Assembly (NCBI GenBank): GCA_963664585.2
Contig: CAXXEO010000001.1
Location: 1-64,000, forward strand
Direction of reading: 5' to 3'
Length of the DNA stretch: 64,000 nt
From: G963664585 sp963664585
GTDB lineage: Bacteria > Bacillota > Clostridia > Oscillospirales > Ruminococcaceae
Positions 18,319 through 27,233 of this stretch are shown one piece after another. Both the position numbers and the translations under genes were made by a program. Below the pieces are notes generated by a model that saw only the letters and a program-made list of their open reading frames with translations, ran no database searches and was not told where the DNA came from. Each line of letters opens with the position of its first letter. The stretch's first letter is position 1.

Positions 18319-19449
18319 TTATTCCTCCACATATTCAAACGAGCCGTTTTTAGATACCTGTATCCGCGGCGAACTCCCTGTCAGCTTTCCTGCCGCATCG
18401 AACACAATCTGCCCGCCCACTGCGTTATATCCGTCGGCCCCATGAAGTGCCTTTGCAATATCTTCGGGGTCGTTACTGCCGATTTTCACCGCTGTATCAA
18501 CTACCATACGCACCGAATTGTACATCTGCACCGCCCATAGACTGGGTGCCACTCCATATTTTTCAGTGTAACGGGCCGAGAAGCTGTTTACTTCTTCGCT
18601 TTTGTCGATAGGCAGCAGGCTGGCTATGTATATTTTGTTGCTAACATCAATATAATTCTTCAAATCATCTGTATAATCAAAAGAAAAATCGCCCAGAACA
18701 TTCATATTTGGATCCATCGTCCGCACTCTTTTGAGCATATCAAAGGCGTATTCTGCATAGTACTGGCTGATGAAAACCGTATCAACATCCAAGTCCTTCC
18801 AACGTTTAAGAAGGGTATCCAGTTCGCCCTCCAGAGTGGTTGAAGAGGCCACATCCACGACTGTCATATCCGTTTTAGAGACCTGCCGCATAAAGTCGCG
18901 GACGACTTCCTTCTCATAAGCGGTGTCGCTGTGATAGACAGCAATACGGGACATGTTTCCCTGTTTGGCGCCATATGCCGCAACAGCGGCCCCCATCTGC
19001 CCTGCGCCATAAGTATTGCGGAACACATGGGTATAGCCATTATCGAAAAGGCTGTCCGACGATCCATAATAGGTGACAAGCACCTTACCCGCTGAATCCA
19101 GCACATCGGCGGCAACGCCCAGGATGTTCAGGGATGATGTGCCCAAAACAGCGGTGATTCGGTCGTCGTCGGCAAGCTGATTGACGATCGCCATACCCTG
19201 CTGAAACATGGATGCATCATTATGAAACTCATAGCTGATGTCATAGCCCATATCACCATAGAGAAGATTGGTGTCCTCGATGGCCATGCTGATGCCGTTT
19301 AAATAGCTGTCGTCTGAACTGTACACAGGCTGCGTATCCATAACGGCAATTACGATGGAGCGGTTATTATTGCCACTGTGAACGGTGGAACAACCCGTCT
19401 CAGTCATAAGTAAGGCAAAACACAGCAAGCATGTAATTACTTTTTTCAA
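18319..19449 (-). CDS. Solute-binding lipoprotein, branched-chain amino-acid-binding type (Peripla_BP_6)
   Basis: 376 residues, TTG start with AAAGGAG upstream. The signal peptide ends in the lipobox TETGC, so it is anchored by lipid at Cys ~20. The body has the periplasmic-binding type I fold: AVMDTQPVYSSDDSYLNGISMAIEDTNLLYG, AVLGTSSLNILGVAADVLDSAGKVLVTYYGSS, and AVAAYGAKQGNMSRIAVYHSD. These match LivJ/AmiC-like receptors. No matching permease or ATPase of the Liv type is nearby, so it may act as a sensor partner or chaperone for the exporter operon. It is the first gene of that operon. Confidence 0.85.
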   Translation of the reverse strand: MKKVITCLLCFALLMTETGCSTVHSGNNNRSIVIAVMDTQPVYSSDDSYLNGISMAIEDTNLLYGDMGYDISYEFHNDASMFQQGMAIVNQLADDDRITAVLGTSSLNILGVAADVLDSAGKVLVTYYGSSDSLFDNGYTHVFRNTYGAGQMGAAVAAYGAKQGNMSRIAVYHSDTAYEKEVVRDFMRQVSKTDMTVVDVASSTTLEGELDTLLKRWKDLDVDTVFISQYYAEYAFDMLKRVRTMDPNMNVLGDFSFDYTDDLKNYIDVSNKIYIASLLPIDKSEEVNSFSARYTEKYGVAPSLWAVQMYNSVRMVVDTAVKIGSNDPEDIAKALHGADGYNAVGGQIVFDAAGKLTGSSPRIQVSKNGSFEYVEE

Positions 19450-19493
19450 CTTTTTTCTCCTTTATAATTGCAAATGCCGCAATTTCAGCTATA

Positions 19494-19523
19494 ATTATAC
19501 CGTACAATAACCAGATGATTCAA
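19494..19523 (-). promoter_or_regulatory. Housekeeping-type promoter for the exporter/sensor operon
   Basis: Read on the - strand: TTGAAT, 18 bases, TATAAT, about 45 bases before the TTG start of the lipoprotein gene. No terminator is evident from here down to 8720, so it could drive the whole seven-gene operon. Confidence 0.65.
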
Positions 19524-19620
19524 TATATCATGAAGCAATAGTTGTTTTTATTTTCCAACCTGGTATTTATCTTACGCTTACCTTACCTGGAGCATTTTTT
19601 AAAACAGAAGGATCTTTCTT

Positions 19621-19661
19621 ATCTGTCTGCCCCGCGTGTTGTGGGGTAGACAGAGTTGAAA
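19621..19661. repeat. Intergenic hairpin repeat A (TCTGCC..ACAGAG type)
   Basis: ATCTGTCTGCCCC..GGGGTAGACAGAG folds into CTGTCT-CCCC/GGGG-AGACAG. Related sequences lie at 23101-23145 and 25783-25823, all at or between eCIS genes. It is in the leader of the small gene at 19732. Confidence 0.6.
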
Positions 19662-19731
19662 TTTACCCAATAGCTATATGAGCCAAACAGACGAAGCGGC
19701 TTGCATCAGCCAAATGAAAGGAGTGAACCCC

Positions 19732-19962
19732 GTGGCGCTCAACGACGGCGATATCAATACAGTACTCGATTTATTCAGCCAGCGCTGCCTTGACGACAGC
19801 GAGTTTGCCAAGATGGCCGAGGAAAACCCTATAGCTGCATTTGATATGGTGGCGCAGGCCCATCAGGCAGCAGCAGCCGAACAGGAAGGGAAAGGCTTTC
19901 CTTTGGCTGTTCCGGGGCGGAAGCTTACGCCTGAAGAGCTGCGTGAGGCAAAGGGACTTTAA
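19732..19962 (+). CDS. Small acidic protein with an NHLP/Nif11-leader-like central segment
   Basis: 76 residues from GTG 19732, chosen because AAAGGAG ends 8 bases upstream; an in-frame ATG at 19678 has no such site. The stretch RCLDDSEFAKMAEENPIAAF has the D..F...A..NP.AA pattern seen in NHLP and Nif11-type leader peptides. It lacks the terminal GG expected for C39 cleavage, which agrees with the neighbouring C39 domain having lost its cysteine. The rest is Ala/Glu-rich and ends in LTPEELREAKGL. It is the only + strand gene between the exporter operon and the eCIS. A peptide substrate, a regulator or an eCIS accessory are all possible. Confidence 0.6.
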   Translation: MALNDGDINTVLDLFSQRCLDDSEFAKMAEENPIAAFDMVAQAHQAAAAEQEGKGFPLAVPGRKLTPEELREAKGL

Positions 19963-19978
19963 ACTTATCATCCGGGTT

Positions 19979-20020
19979 GCCTTGGGTGCGGAAATTAGTT
20001 TTCGCACCCAAGGCATTTTT
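19979..20020 (+). terminator. Terminator after the small gene
   Basis: GCCTTGGGTGCG pairs perfectly with CGCACCCAAGGC across a ~12-base loop, then ATTTTTT. It ends exactly at the stop codon of the convergent DUF4157 gene. Confidence 0.85.
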
Positions 20021-22506
20021 TAATCCACCATACGGGTAAAAATGTTTTTCATCCTGTCTCCGTGACCGGTTACAGGTGTTGTTCCGGTGTCAGGTTTATT
20101 ATTTTGGTCGCAAGCATAAAGGAAACTGATCATATCCATATTGGCCGCGGCAAGCGTGGTCTTTGTGATCTTGTATGCGTCAGCATACGCTGTCGCATCC
20201 TGGGATTCTTTCTTTGTAACCTTTCCGGGGCCCGTTGCCAAGGCCGCCGCAGGAAAGAGCGGCAGTCCCCGCAGCTGTTCAATCAATCCGGTAGTAACCG
20301 TACCGGTGCTGTCTTGTTTTTTAGCCGTATCCTGCGCCGCTTTCGCCGGATCTTTGCTTTTCAAATCCTTTGCTGTCTTAGCTGTTTCCATTGCTGTTCG
20401 TACGGTTCCCAGAAGTGTGCCAATAACGCCTACGATCGCCCCAGCCAGTTTATTATCCGAAATCTTCAAAATTGATGCGGTCAGGCTGGCAAGGTCACCT
20501 ACTGTTCCTATGACATCCTTTGCGATATCAAACCGCATTTCCTTTGCATTGCCGCGACTGGACTGTCTGGCGACCTGAAGCATATTGATGCTCTTTAATA
20601 GGCTTTTCTGATTGTCGTTGAGCTCAGGATCATATTTTTTAGCAGTATTCTGATCCATAATCCCTTTAATGGCCGCTGCAACATCTTTTGCCGTAGACAG
20701 TTTTTTTCCCGTTTTAATATTTGCGCATAAAGCCTGCAAGTCCGTACTCGGCGATGCCTTTCCTGTAGCAGGTGGTGGAGGGGCAGGGGTCTGATGGGTG
20801 CTTAAATCCAGCTTATCGGCCAGACCGGCCATCTGAGCTTTGGCGGCTGCGTCCTGACTTTTCTGCTTGGCGATCTTGTAGGAATCGGCGCCCATGCCCA
20901 ATGTATCCCCCAGAACGCCCATGCTGCTTCCCGCAATCTGTGTCGCGTCTCCGGCATCCCCACCCATTAACTGACCTACCGCTCCGGTAGCTCCGCCTAA
21001 AACACTGGCACCCTGGCCTGCAAGGCCAATCCTGTCGGCATGCTGTTCTGAGCGGACTTTTCCTTTAAGTCCTAACGCATCTATCTTTGTCTGCTTTTTA
21101 GTTTCGCTCTCATGCACTTCTTTGGCTTCCATTCCCATGGAAATTGCATCAACCCCGGCTGAAGCCAAGCTTACAACACCACCAGTAGCATCGGACTCAG
21201 TCTTATCGGTACTGTTTACGTCCTTAAAGTCCGAAACGTTTCCTCCGATACCTATACCAACCCCGGCGACACCCTTCAGAACGCCTGCGCCCGCAACCAT
21301 TTTTTTAGCGGTCGACATCTCTTCCTCCGGCTTGACAATATCTGCTTTGTTCTTCTCAAACACGTCGGACGGCGACCCATCCAAACTGCTGATCCCTTTT
21401 ACCTTGTCCGCAGCCTTTGTGAAGGACACAAACGCGGCTTCGCTCAGCGTGCTTTTGACGCCGGCGTCAAGCGTGACCATTTCTGCACTGTCTGACTGCA
21501 GTGTGGTGTCTGCTTTTAAAGTAGTAATTTCACCGTCTACAGAATTTTCGAGATGCAAAAGAGCATCATTTTCAAATGTTTTTGCCAACGTTGTTATTTC
21601 AGCTATTGCAGCGCCAACAACCTTAAGCACTTCATCTGAATCCGTGGGTTTCAGCGAATAAGCCGTTCTATATGCGACTGCATAAGCCTCCAGCCTTGAC
21701 TTGAAATATGTCATGGAAGATTCTACGTACTTTCCGTCACCAATCGTATCCTTGATTTTTTCATACTTATGAAGCTTATCTTTGGGTGCGCTGGTGTCTG
21801 TGCTAAGGGCGGTCAGAAGCGCAGGAACCTTCCCGATTTCTAGTGTAGCGTTTTTTAGTTTGTTCTCGTTTCCCTCTATGATAATTTTATTGGCTTCATT
21901 TTTAGTAGCTTTATCTACGTCAGTGCTGGGTGGCGGGTCAGTATCTATTGGGTCCAGGTCAAAGGTTCTGGAGAGGCCTGCATCATTCTGCGCCACATGT
22001 GCCAGCTCATGGGCAATAAGGTGCTGTCCCGAACTGCTGTCCGGCTTGTAGGCACCCTCTTTAAAGAATATATCGCTGCCGCTGGTAAAGGCCTTGGCCT
22101 GCATGCCGCGGCTTAGATCGTCAGCAGATCTGTCATTATGTATCCGTACGTCTGAAAAGCTGCGACCGAAGGAGCTTTCCATGGATTCCTGTAAGCCCCC
22201 TGAAAGGGACTCGCCTCCGCCACCAAGCGATGAGTAAGGCATTGACACTTCCCCGCCCCCCGCGCCGGGCTGGGCATCCCGTTGTATATCGCCGCCACTC
22301 ATAACCTGATCCGCTTTCCGTTCGGCCTGTATTTCCGAAGGGTCATCTGGGCTGGACACATGATAGGAAAGGTAATCGGACAGAGCGGTGTTTCCGACAG
22401 ACTCGAATCCTTTTCCGGACGAACCCGCAAGCTCCTCGCCTTGTCTGAATAGGCCGTCTCCCTGTTTTTTGATATCGTTCTCAAAAGAACGGTCAAGCTT
22501 GAACAT
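20020..22506 (-). CDS. DUF4157 (eCIS core) protein, candidate cargo
   Basis: 828 residues. An N-terminal DUF4157 domain (~85-190) carries FGRSFSDVRIHND, FTSGSDIFF and the metalloprotease-like HELAHVAQN with HEXXH at 166-170. This domain is a hallmark of eCIS loci and is often fused to toxin cargo. ERKADQVM near residue 62 is also usual. Residues ~200-390 are helical and acidic. From ~390 on, Gly/Ala-rich pieces (GVLKGVAGVGIGIGG, GASVLGGATGAVGQLMGGDAG, LAGAIVGVIGTLLG) look like hydrophobic hairpins that might insert in membranes. No known enzymatic toxin domain is seen. AAGGGAGGG precedes the ATG. It is the last gene of the eCIS block. Confidence 0.8.
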   Translation of the reverse strand: MFKLDRSFENDIKKQGDGLFRQGEELAGSSGKGFESVGNTALSDYLSYHVSSPDDPSEIQAERKADQVMSGGDIQRDAQPGAGGGEVSMPYSSLGGGGESLSGGLQESMESSFGRSFSDVRIHNDRSADDLSRGMQAKAFTSGSDIFFKEGAYKPDSSSGQHLIAHELAHVAQNDAGLSRTFDLDPIDTDPPPSTDVDKATKNEANKIIIEGNENKLKNATLEIGKVPALLTALSTDTSAPKDKLHKYEKIKDTIGDGKYVESSMTYFKSRLEAYAVAYRTAYSLKPTDSDEVLKVVGAAIAEITTLAKTFENDALLHLENSVDGEITTLKADTTLQSDSAEMVTLDAGVKSTLSEAAFVSFTKAADKVKGISSLDGSPSDVFEKNKADIVKPEEEMSTAKKMVAGAGVLKGVAGVGIGIGGNVSDFKDVNSTDKTESDATGGVVSLASAGVDAISMGMEAKEVHESETKKQTKIDALGLKGKVRSEQHADRIGLAGQGASVLGGATGAVGQLMGGDAGDATQIAGSSMGVLGDTLGMGADSYKIAKQKSQDAAAKAQMAGLADKLDLSTHQTPAPPPPATGKASPSTDLQALCANIKTGKKLSTAKDVAAAIKGIMDQNTAKKYDPELNDNQKSLLKSINMLQVARQSSRGNAKEMRFDIAKDVIGTVGDLASLTASILKISDNKLAGAIVGVIGTLLGTVRTAMETAKTAKDLKSKDPAKAAQDTAKKQDSTGTVTTGLIEQLRGLPLFPAAALATGPGKVTKKESQDATAYADAYKITKTTLAAANMDMISFLYACDQNNKPDTGTTPVTGHGDRMKNIFTRMVD

Positions 22507-22524
22507 GATTATCCCTCCCTTGTA

Positions 22525-23040
22525 TTATTTAGCAGAACTGCCGTTGAGTATCGCTTCCAGAGTCGTTGACCCCGCAATCAATCCATCAGCCAGTTTCGCA
22601 TAAACATCGCCCTGCCGCAGGAATATGGCCAGCGCCCTCTGGAAGAGAATATCATCCAAGGCCAGGCCTGGTTCCCAGGCTTGAGAATACCGAACATAAA
22701 TACGGTTTTGATAGGTCAGAAGGTTACCCAACATAAATTTCTCATTACAACTTTTCACAAATTCATCGAGTACCGAAATCTTCTCCTTCGGAATATCATT
22801 GGAGATGCAGAGATGAAATTGGGTAAACAACTCCGTTTTGTCGCTGACATTCATGGGAATAACATTGCAGGTTACCGTCCATTCCTCGCCGCGATAGTTT
22901 TTATAATAGCCGATAAGCACTGTTGGTACATCGCTGGTCTCTTTAATTTCCAAGCTTTTGCTCCAAAAGCCCAGTTCCTCTGCGGCAGCTTTAATCTCAT
23001 CCATCACCTGTATGCAATACTTTTCTGTTTGCTGATCCAT
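22525..23040 (-). CDS. Small acidic protein, possible secretion-chaperone-like partner of the DUF4157 protein
   Basis: 171 residues, AAAGGAG before the ATG. Opens with a helix (KYCIQVMDEIKAAAEELGF), followed by alternating beta strands (VPTVLIGYYKN, EEWTVTCNVIPMN, FTQFHLCISNDIP), a helix (VLDEFVKSCNEKFMLG), further strands (NRIYVRYSQ) and a C-terminal helical part. This helix-strand pattern resembles YbjN and type III secretion chaperones. I infer that from the secondary-structure pattern alone, not from a motif. It lies 18 bases upstream of the DUF4157 gene on the same transcript, the position expected of a cognate chaperone. Confidence 0.45.
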   Translation of the reverse strand: MDQQTEKYCIQVMDEIKAAAEELGFWSKSLEIKETSDVPTVLIGYYKNYRGEEWTVTCNVIPMNVSDKTELFTQFHLCISNDIPKEKISVLDEFVKSCNEKFMLGNLLTYQNRIYVRYSQAWEPGLALDDILFQRALAIFLRQGDVYAKLADGLIAGSTTLEAILNGSSAK

Positions 23041-23100
23041 AATACAAAACTCCTTTCAATTTTAGCGGCCGCCTTATAGCAATTCATGGGACTTCTTTCT

Positions 23101-23145
23101 ATCTATCTGCCGCACTTACGGTGGGATAAACAGAGCATGAATTTT
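23101..23145. repeat. Intergenic hairpin repeat B (TCTGCC..ACAGAG type)
   Basis: ATCTATCTGCCGCAC..GTGGGATAAACAGAGCATGAATT aligns with repeat A. Flanking TATAGCAATT at 23077 and AAGTTGCTATA at ~23158 suggest it may itself lie in a small element with TATAG-type ends. Confidence 0.5.
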
Positions 23146-23174
23146 CTCTTTATCATTAAGTTGCTATAGATGCT

Positions 23175-25322
23175 TCACCTGAGAAGATATCCGTATTCAC
23201 CATAATCGTCGCGCAGCATTATCTTACCCTGTTTTTCCAATTCATATTTAGCGGCCTTAATTATATGCCGCATTTCCACTTTTCCATCCTCTTTTGCTGC
23301 CATAAAGGCAGAAACCAAGGCTATGTTTTTAATGCTGCCGCCGGTGATTTCAAATTGAGAGGCAAGGTAGCCAAAATCTACATCCACATCCATTGGTGTT
23401 TCTTTTGGGTAGATTCCATCCCATATGCACTGTCTGGCCGCTGTATCCGGAAAGGTAAAATGAATCACATAACTGATGCGCCGAAAAAAGGCGCTGTCAA
23501 TGTTCTCTTTATAGTTCGTGGTCATAACTGTTATCCCGTCATACTCCTCCATTTTTTGCAGAAGGTATGCCGTTTCAAGGTTTGCATTCTTGTCATGTGA
23601 GTCCTTAACCTCGGTGCGCTTTCCTAATATCGCGTCGGTCTCGTCAAACAATAATATGGCATTGCTCTTTTTCGCCTCTGTAAACACCTGATTCAGGTTC
23701 TTTTCCGTTTCACCTATGTATTTTGAAACCACCTGGGAAAGATCCACCTTATACATCTCAATACCCAAATCGTTTGCCACAACCTGAGCGGCCATCGTCT
23801 TACCCGTTCCGGGTGGACCGACGAATAGCATACTGATGCCCTTTCCATAGGAAATTCTCTTATCGAAGCCCCACTTCTCATAGACAATGTGTTTAAATCG
23901 CACCTGGTCACAGGCGTTTTTCAGCATCTCTTTCTCGCTCTCGCCTAAAACCAGCTGATCCCATGTATGCTTGGCGTAGATCAGGGTAGCATGCTCTTTG
24001 AGCTTGTGGGACACCTGTTGGTAGGCTGCCTCGGTGAGCTGACGGACGCTGACGCCGCCGTTATAAAGTACCAACCTGTGGGCTGTCTGCACGGTGCCGG
24101 CGATTTGTCCCGGTGTAAAAGAAAACTTGTTGGCCATCTCAGAGGGCAAAACCTGTTCGGTCAGGGGCAGTCCGTCCAGATAGTGCGTCCACAGGGCTAT
24201 ACTTTGTGCCTTTGCGGGAATAGGGATTTCAAATTCAATCCAGCGAAGATTTTCTGAAAGCGTTGCCATTACCGTATCTTCGCCACAGAGAACGAACACG
24301 ACGCCCGAGAACATTCCCGCCACGGAGAGAACCATCTTAGCAGTTGCAAGCTCCTCAATGAGAGCGTCAAAATTGGTGAGCGCCAACATACCCTGCACCA
24401 GGACTGCTTCTCTGCCGAGGGTGTACAGGGCGGCCAAAAATTCTTCCCGTTTCATTTCTGAAGAAACCCTGCAATCGAAAAAAATAACCGGCGTTTCCAA
24501 GAGTTCTGCCACCCGCCTCACACGGGTGCGTCGTCCACAGCCCCCGGCGGCTTTCAGGCAAATATACAGCGCTTCACTGCTGACATCGTCAGAAATCAAC
24601 GTTGCCAGACTCGCAGCCTCCTCCTCCATAACCGTCAGAGGACCAACTTTACCGGGAAGACAAGTTGTTGCGCCATTCAGCTCGAGATCAGTACTTCCGT
24701 TTTGCAAAATAAATTCACAAAGTCTATTGTCCAAATCGACATGACCGGGCACAAAGAAAGCCATCTCCGCTTTTTTTTGCAGACTCCGCCTCATTTTGTG
24801 ATAACCGGGGATTTTGTTCGCGTCTTTTTCAAAGTGCCACAGCTTCAGCATCAGGTCATAGTCTGGCGTCGTCCTGCCCGCCTCATCCTGCAAAAATGCA
24901 AAGACCTTGGAAAAACGCTCGTCATAGCGGGGCATTAGGGCGAGTAAAAGGCAAAAAAGTTCTAATTCTGACAGCTTCAATACCTCTTTTAAATATTCCA
25001 CCGCAAAAAACTCACCCTTTTCAAGCGGCTTTTCCAGGCGGCTTTTGATATAAAAATCCGCCTTTCCCATGCGGTAAAGGGTCTGCTCTTTCGCCTTTTT
25101 CAATTCGGGAGCGTCCTCAAGGGCAGCGCGCACCTGACCAGGCGTGATGACCATCCACTTGAATTTATCAAGCGGCTGCTGCATGCTTGACCCCAAACTG
25201 GAAAGATAGCTGGATATTAAAAGCATGTTCTTTTTTAATAAATCAACCAGATATTCCTCATGAGAGGCATAGGCACGCCCAAACAGATCCTGTGGGAAGA
25301 GCATATTGAAGATTGTGTCCAT
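23175..25322 (-). CDS. AAA+ ATPase of the contractile injection system
   Basis: 715 residues from ATG 25322, preferred because GAGGGGCG stands just upstream; a longer frame begins at 25358. The C-terminal AAA+ module (from ~residue 500) has Walker A GPPGTGKT, Walker B ILLFDETDAIL, sensor 1 in TVMTTNYKENID and the arginine-finger pair FFRRI. The N-terminal ~480 residues hold a second, degenerate ATPase-like region and helices, as in eCIS ATPases (Afp15/Pvc15 type). These ATPases are conserved in eCIS and are thought to help load cargo or aid assembly. Lies between the PAAR-like tip gene and the chaperone-like gene. Confidence 0.92.
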   Translation of the reverse strand: MDTIFNMLFPQDLFGRAYASHEEYLVDLLKKNMLLISSYLSSLGSSMQQPLDKFKWMVITPGQVRAALEDAPELKKAKEQTLYRMGKADFYIKSRLEKPLEKGEFFAVEYLKEVLKLSELELFCLLLALMPRYDERFSKVFAFLQDEAGRTTPDYDLMLKLWHFEKDANKIPGYHKMRRSLQKKAEMAFFVPGHVDLDNRLCEFILQNGSTDLELNGATTCLPGKVGPLTVMEEEAASLATLISDDVSSEALYICLKAAGGCGRRTRVRRVAELLETPVIFFDCRVSSEMKREEFLAALYTLGREAVLVQGMLALTNFDALIEELATAKMVLSVAGMFSGVVFVLCGEDTVMATLSENLRWIEFEIPIPAKAQSIALWTHYLDGLPLTEQVLPSEMANKFSFTPGQIAGTVQTAHRLVLYNGGVSVRQLTEAAYQQVSHKLKEHATLIYAKHTWDQLVLGESEKEMLKNACDQVRFKHIVYEKWGFDKRISYGKGISMLFVGPPGTGKTMAAQVVANDLGIEMYKVDLSQVVSKYIGETEKNLNQVFTEAKKSNAILLFDETDAILGKRTEVKDSHDKNANLETAYLLQKMEEYDGITVMTTNYKENIDSAFFRRISYVIHFTFPDTAARQCIWDGIYPKETPMDVDVDFGYLASQFEITGGSIKNIALVSAFMAAKEDGKVEMRHIIKAAKYELEKQGKIMLRDDYGEYGYLLR

Positions 25323-25359
25323 ATTCGCCCCTCTTTCTCGCGATGTTGGCAGGATCATC

Positions 25360-25749
25360 TCACGGCGTTTGACATTGCTGCTGGCCCGGATTATTGATGC
25401 TGATCACGCCACCCCAGTTGCAAATGAGTTTACTGGAATTATTGAGAGCGGGCATGTTGGCGATGAGCACCGTAGGGCAGCCCGGCACCCATGGTGCGGT
25501 CGTCATCGGTACGCAGGGCATCGGAGTAAGCACGCCTAAGGCCGCCGCTGTGGCTGCCGCAACTGTTGGATTCGCCATGGATTGACACATACCGAAAGGC
25601 AAAATATTAACCATGGGCTTGTTGTCCATAATGTTGGCCGCCGGCATATTGGATGCCATTGTTTTATTATTGGGAAGCACCATCAGGCTGGAAGGTGCCA
25701 CTCCGAAGGTACAAGCGCACATCGCGCCCATACAGACCAAAAATCCCAT
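25360..25749 (-). CDS. DUF4280 PAAR-like spike-tip protein
   Basis: 129 residues, about one seventh Met and Pro. The Cys pattern (CMGAMCACTFG at the N-terminus and PMPCVPMTTAPWVPGCPTVLIANMPAL in the C-terminal half) and short repetitive strands match DUF4280, a PAAR-like fold whose cysteines or histidines bind a metal and which caps the trimeric spike. It would form the piercing tip of the syringe. It directly precedes the ATPase gene, with ~37 bases between them. Confidence 0.85.
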   Translation of the reverse strand: MGFLVCMGAMCACTFGVAPSSLMVLPNNKTMASNMPAANIMDNKPMVNILPFGMCQSMANPTVAAATAAALGVLTPMPCVPMTTAPWVPGCPTVLIANMPALNNSSKLICNWGGVISINNPGQQQCQTP

Positions 25750-25782
25750 TGTGTTGCTCCTTAAGCTATTTATATATATTTT

Positions 25783-25823
25783 TATCGTCTGCCCGCTTAC
25801 AACGTAGCAAACAGAGTTAATTC
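25783..25823. repeat. Intergenic hairpin repeat C (TCTGCC..ACAGAG type)
   Basis: ATCGTCTGCCCGCTTAC..GTAGCAAACAGAGTTAATT is a shorter, more degenerate relative of repeats A and B, between the DUF4280 gene and the 247-residue protein gene. Confidence 0.45.
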
Positions 25824-25834
25824 GTGTGGTTTAT

Positions 25835-26578
25835 CTAAAAATCCACCTTGGCCATTTCGCACCCGGGTCCTGATGGCCCAAGGATAATCTTTTGTTCTTT
25901 TTTGTCCAGTCGGGCGGAAAACTCTATCTCTTCTTTTTGTATGAAACTGCCAATCACAGGCAGCACGACCACACCAGCTTCGTCCGTCTCCAGATTCCAG
26001 CGGGGCTTGAGCAGGCTGCCCTGCTGGACAGCTTCCTCAAGCGGTTTTTGCAGCTCATACATGCCACTTTCCCAGTTATATCCCATGATCATCAGCTCCC
26101 TGCCATCCTTACTGCAAATATATTCCTGATACAGCATGGAACGCTGAAAACTACTGCTGATTTTCAAAAAACTCGCACCCTTCTCCGCGTTTTCGATCAC
26201 GCGCAGGGAGGGAACGCTGCTCTCCATGGTTAGGGAAAAACGGGTGTTTTTCAAAAGCTTTCCCTTCGCGCGCAACACGAATTTGAAATATGGCATACTT
26301 TTGATCTTTTCCCCGCCATTATCATAATGGAGTGCCAGCACGAATGGCAGCACACCGGGTGGAAACGGAATGTTTCGCTTTACCGGCCTGAAGCCCGGAG
26401 CAGATATTTCATACTCATGGGAGATAGGCTCAAGGTTAATAAAGACATAGTGTCCATCCCCCTTGCTGATAAAGGGCTTTCGTTCTCCGTCCACCAGAAT
26501 GGATGCGCCCATGAGGGGCTGCTTGTCACACACATCCAGCAGCAGAAATGCAGCGGATACGCGGGTGAGCGTCCTCAT
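25835..26578 (-). CDS. eCIS-associated protein with an N-terminal carboxypeptidase-regulatory-like (Ig-fold) domain
   Basis: 247 residues. The first ~90 residues, LLLDVCDKQPLMGASILVDGERKPFISKGDGHYVFINL..YEISAPGFRP, have the pattern of the seven-stranded CarboxypepD_reg/Ig-like fold. The rest is beta-rich with no motif I know. No signal peptide, so it is probably a structural or cap-associated part. The start overlaps the DUF4255 stop by four bases (ATGA), which implies coupled synthesis. Proteins of this kind accompany DUF4255 and DUF4280 in eCIS loci. Confidence 0.6.
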   Translation of the reverse strand: MRTLTRVSAAFLLLDVCDKQPLMGASILVDGERKPFISKGDGHYVFINLEPISHEYEISAPGFRPVKRNIPFPPGVLPFVLALHYDNGGEKIKSMPYFKFVLRAKGKLLKNTRFSLTMESSVPSLRVIENAEKGASFLKISSSFQRSMLYQEYICSKDGRELMIMGYNWESGMYELQKPLEEAVQQGSLLKPRWNLETDEAGVVVLPVIGSFIQKEEIEFSARLDKKEQKIILGPSGPGCEMAKVDF

Positions 26579-27162
26579 CGCTTCACATCCTTCTGCTCAC
26601 TGCCAAGCCGAATTTCGGCCACGCGGGTAGCGGGCGCGGTGATAACGGTGGATTCCAGCTGCACCGGACCGACTTTATAGAACACACAAAGTTTGTAGGA
26701 CTCACTGAACATCGTCCATATTTTCGTTTTTTCTTCGAGTTCCATAGGAACGTGACTGATCAGAATCGGCTCACCCGCTGCTTTTAACGCAGAGGGCATA
26801 TATTTTTGGGGCAAACGCTTATGATCGTTAATTGCCTGCATAACACGTCCCATGATCATCTGTTCGTCCAGTGTTCGATTTTCCTTTTCCGCCTTACTGG
26901 CGACCGATATCATCACCGACAGGTTTAAGTACATGGGCGGATTGCGAACAGTACCGTCCGTCTGCGCCACAGGTGCGCTTTGTCTTACTTCTCCCGCTTC
27001 GGAAATATCATAAATATGTACACCGACAACAAAATTGCCCCTGTCATGGGGATCACAGGCACCGATCTGTTCCGCTTGCGCCACCGGCTCAGGTACCAGT
27101 TCCGCTTTGAGTAACTCCACAACGGTTCTGCTGATTTCAGAAATTACCGAATATTTAGCCAA
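26575..27162 (-). CDS. DUF4255 protein, tail-terminator/cap of the injection system
   Basis: 195 residues from TTG 27162 (MAKYSVISEISRTVVELLK), chosen because GGGAGG lies 8 bases upstream; an ATG further up at 27192 has no ribosome site. The order of an N-terminal helix, VVGVHIYDISE, NLSVMISV, a helix, and ILISHVPMELEEKTKIW matches DUF4255 (Afp16/Pvc16 type), the protein that ends tube and sheath growth at the distal end. It is a reliable eCIS marker. Confidence 0.85.
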   Translation of the reverse strand: MAKYSVISEISRTVVELLKAELVPEPVAQAEQIGACDPHDRGNFVVGVHIYDISEAGEVRQSAPVAQTDGTVRNPPMYLNLSVMISVASKAEKENRTLDEQMIMGRVMQAINDHKRLPQKYMPSALKAAGEPILISHVPMELEEKTKIWTMFSESYKLCVFYKVGPVQLESTVITAPATRVAEIRLGSEQKDVKR

Positions 27163-27233
27163 TGGATTATACCTCCCACAGACGCCACTCATCGATTGCA
27201 GCCTGCTATCTTTTGCTTTTTCTAATAGATTAG

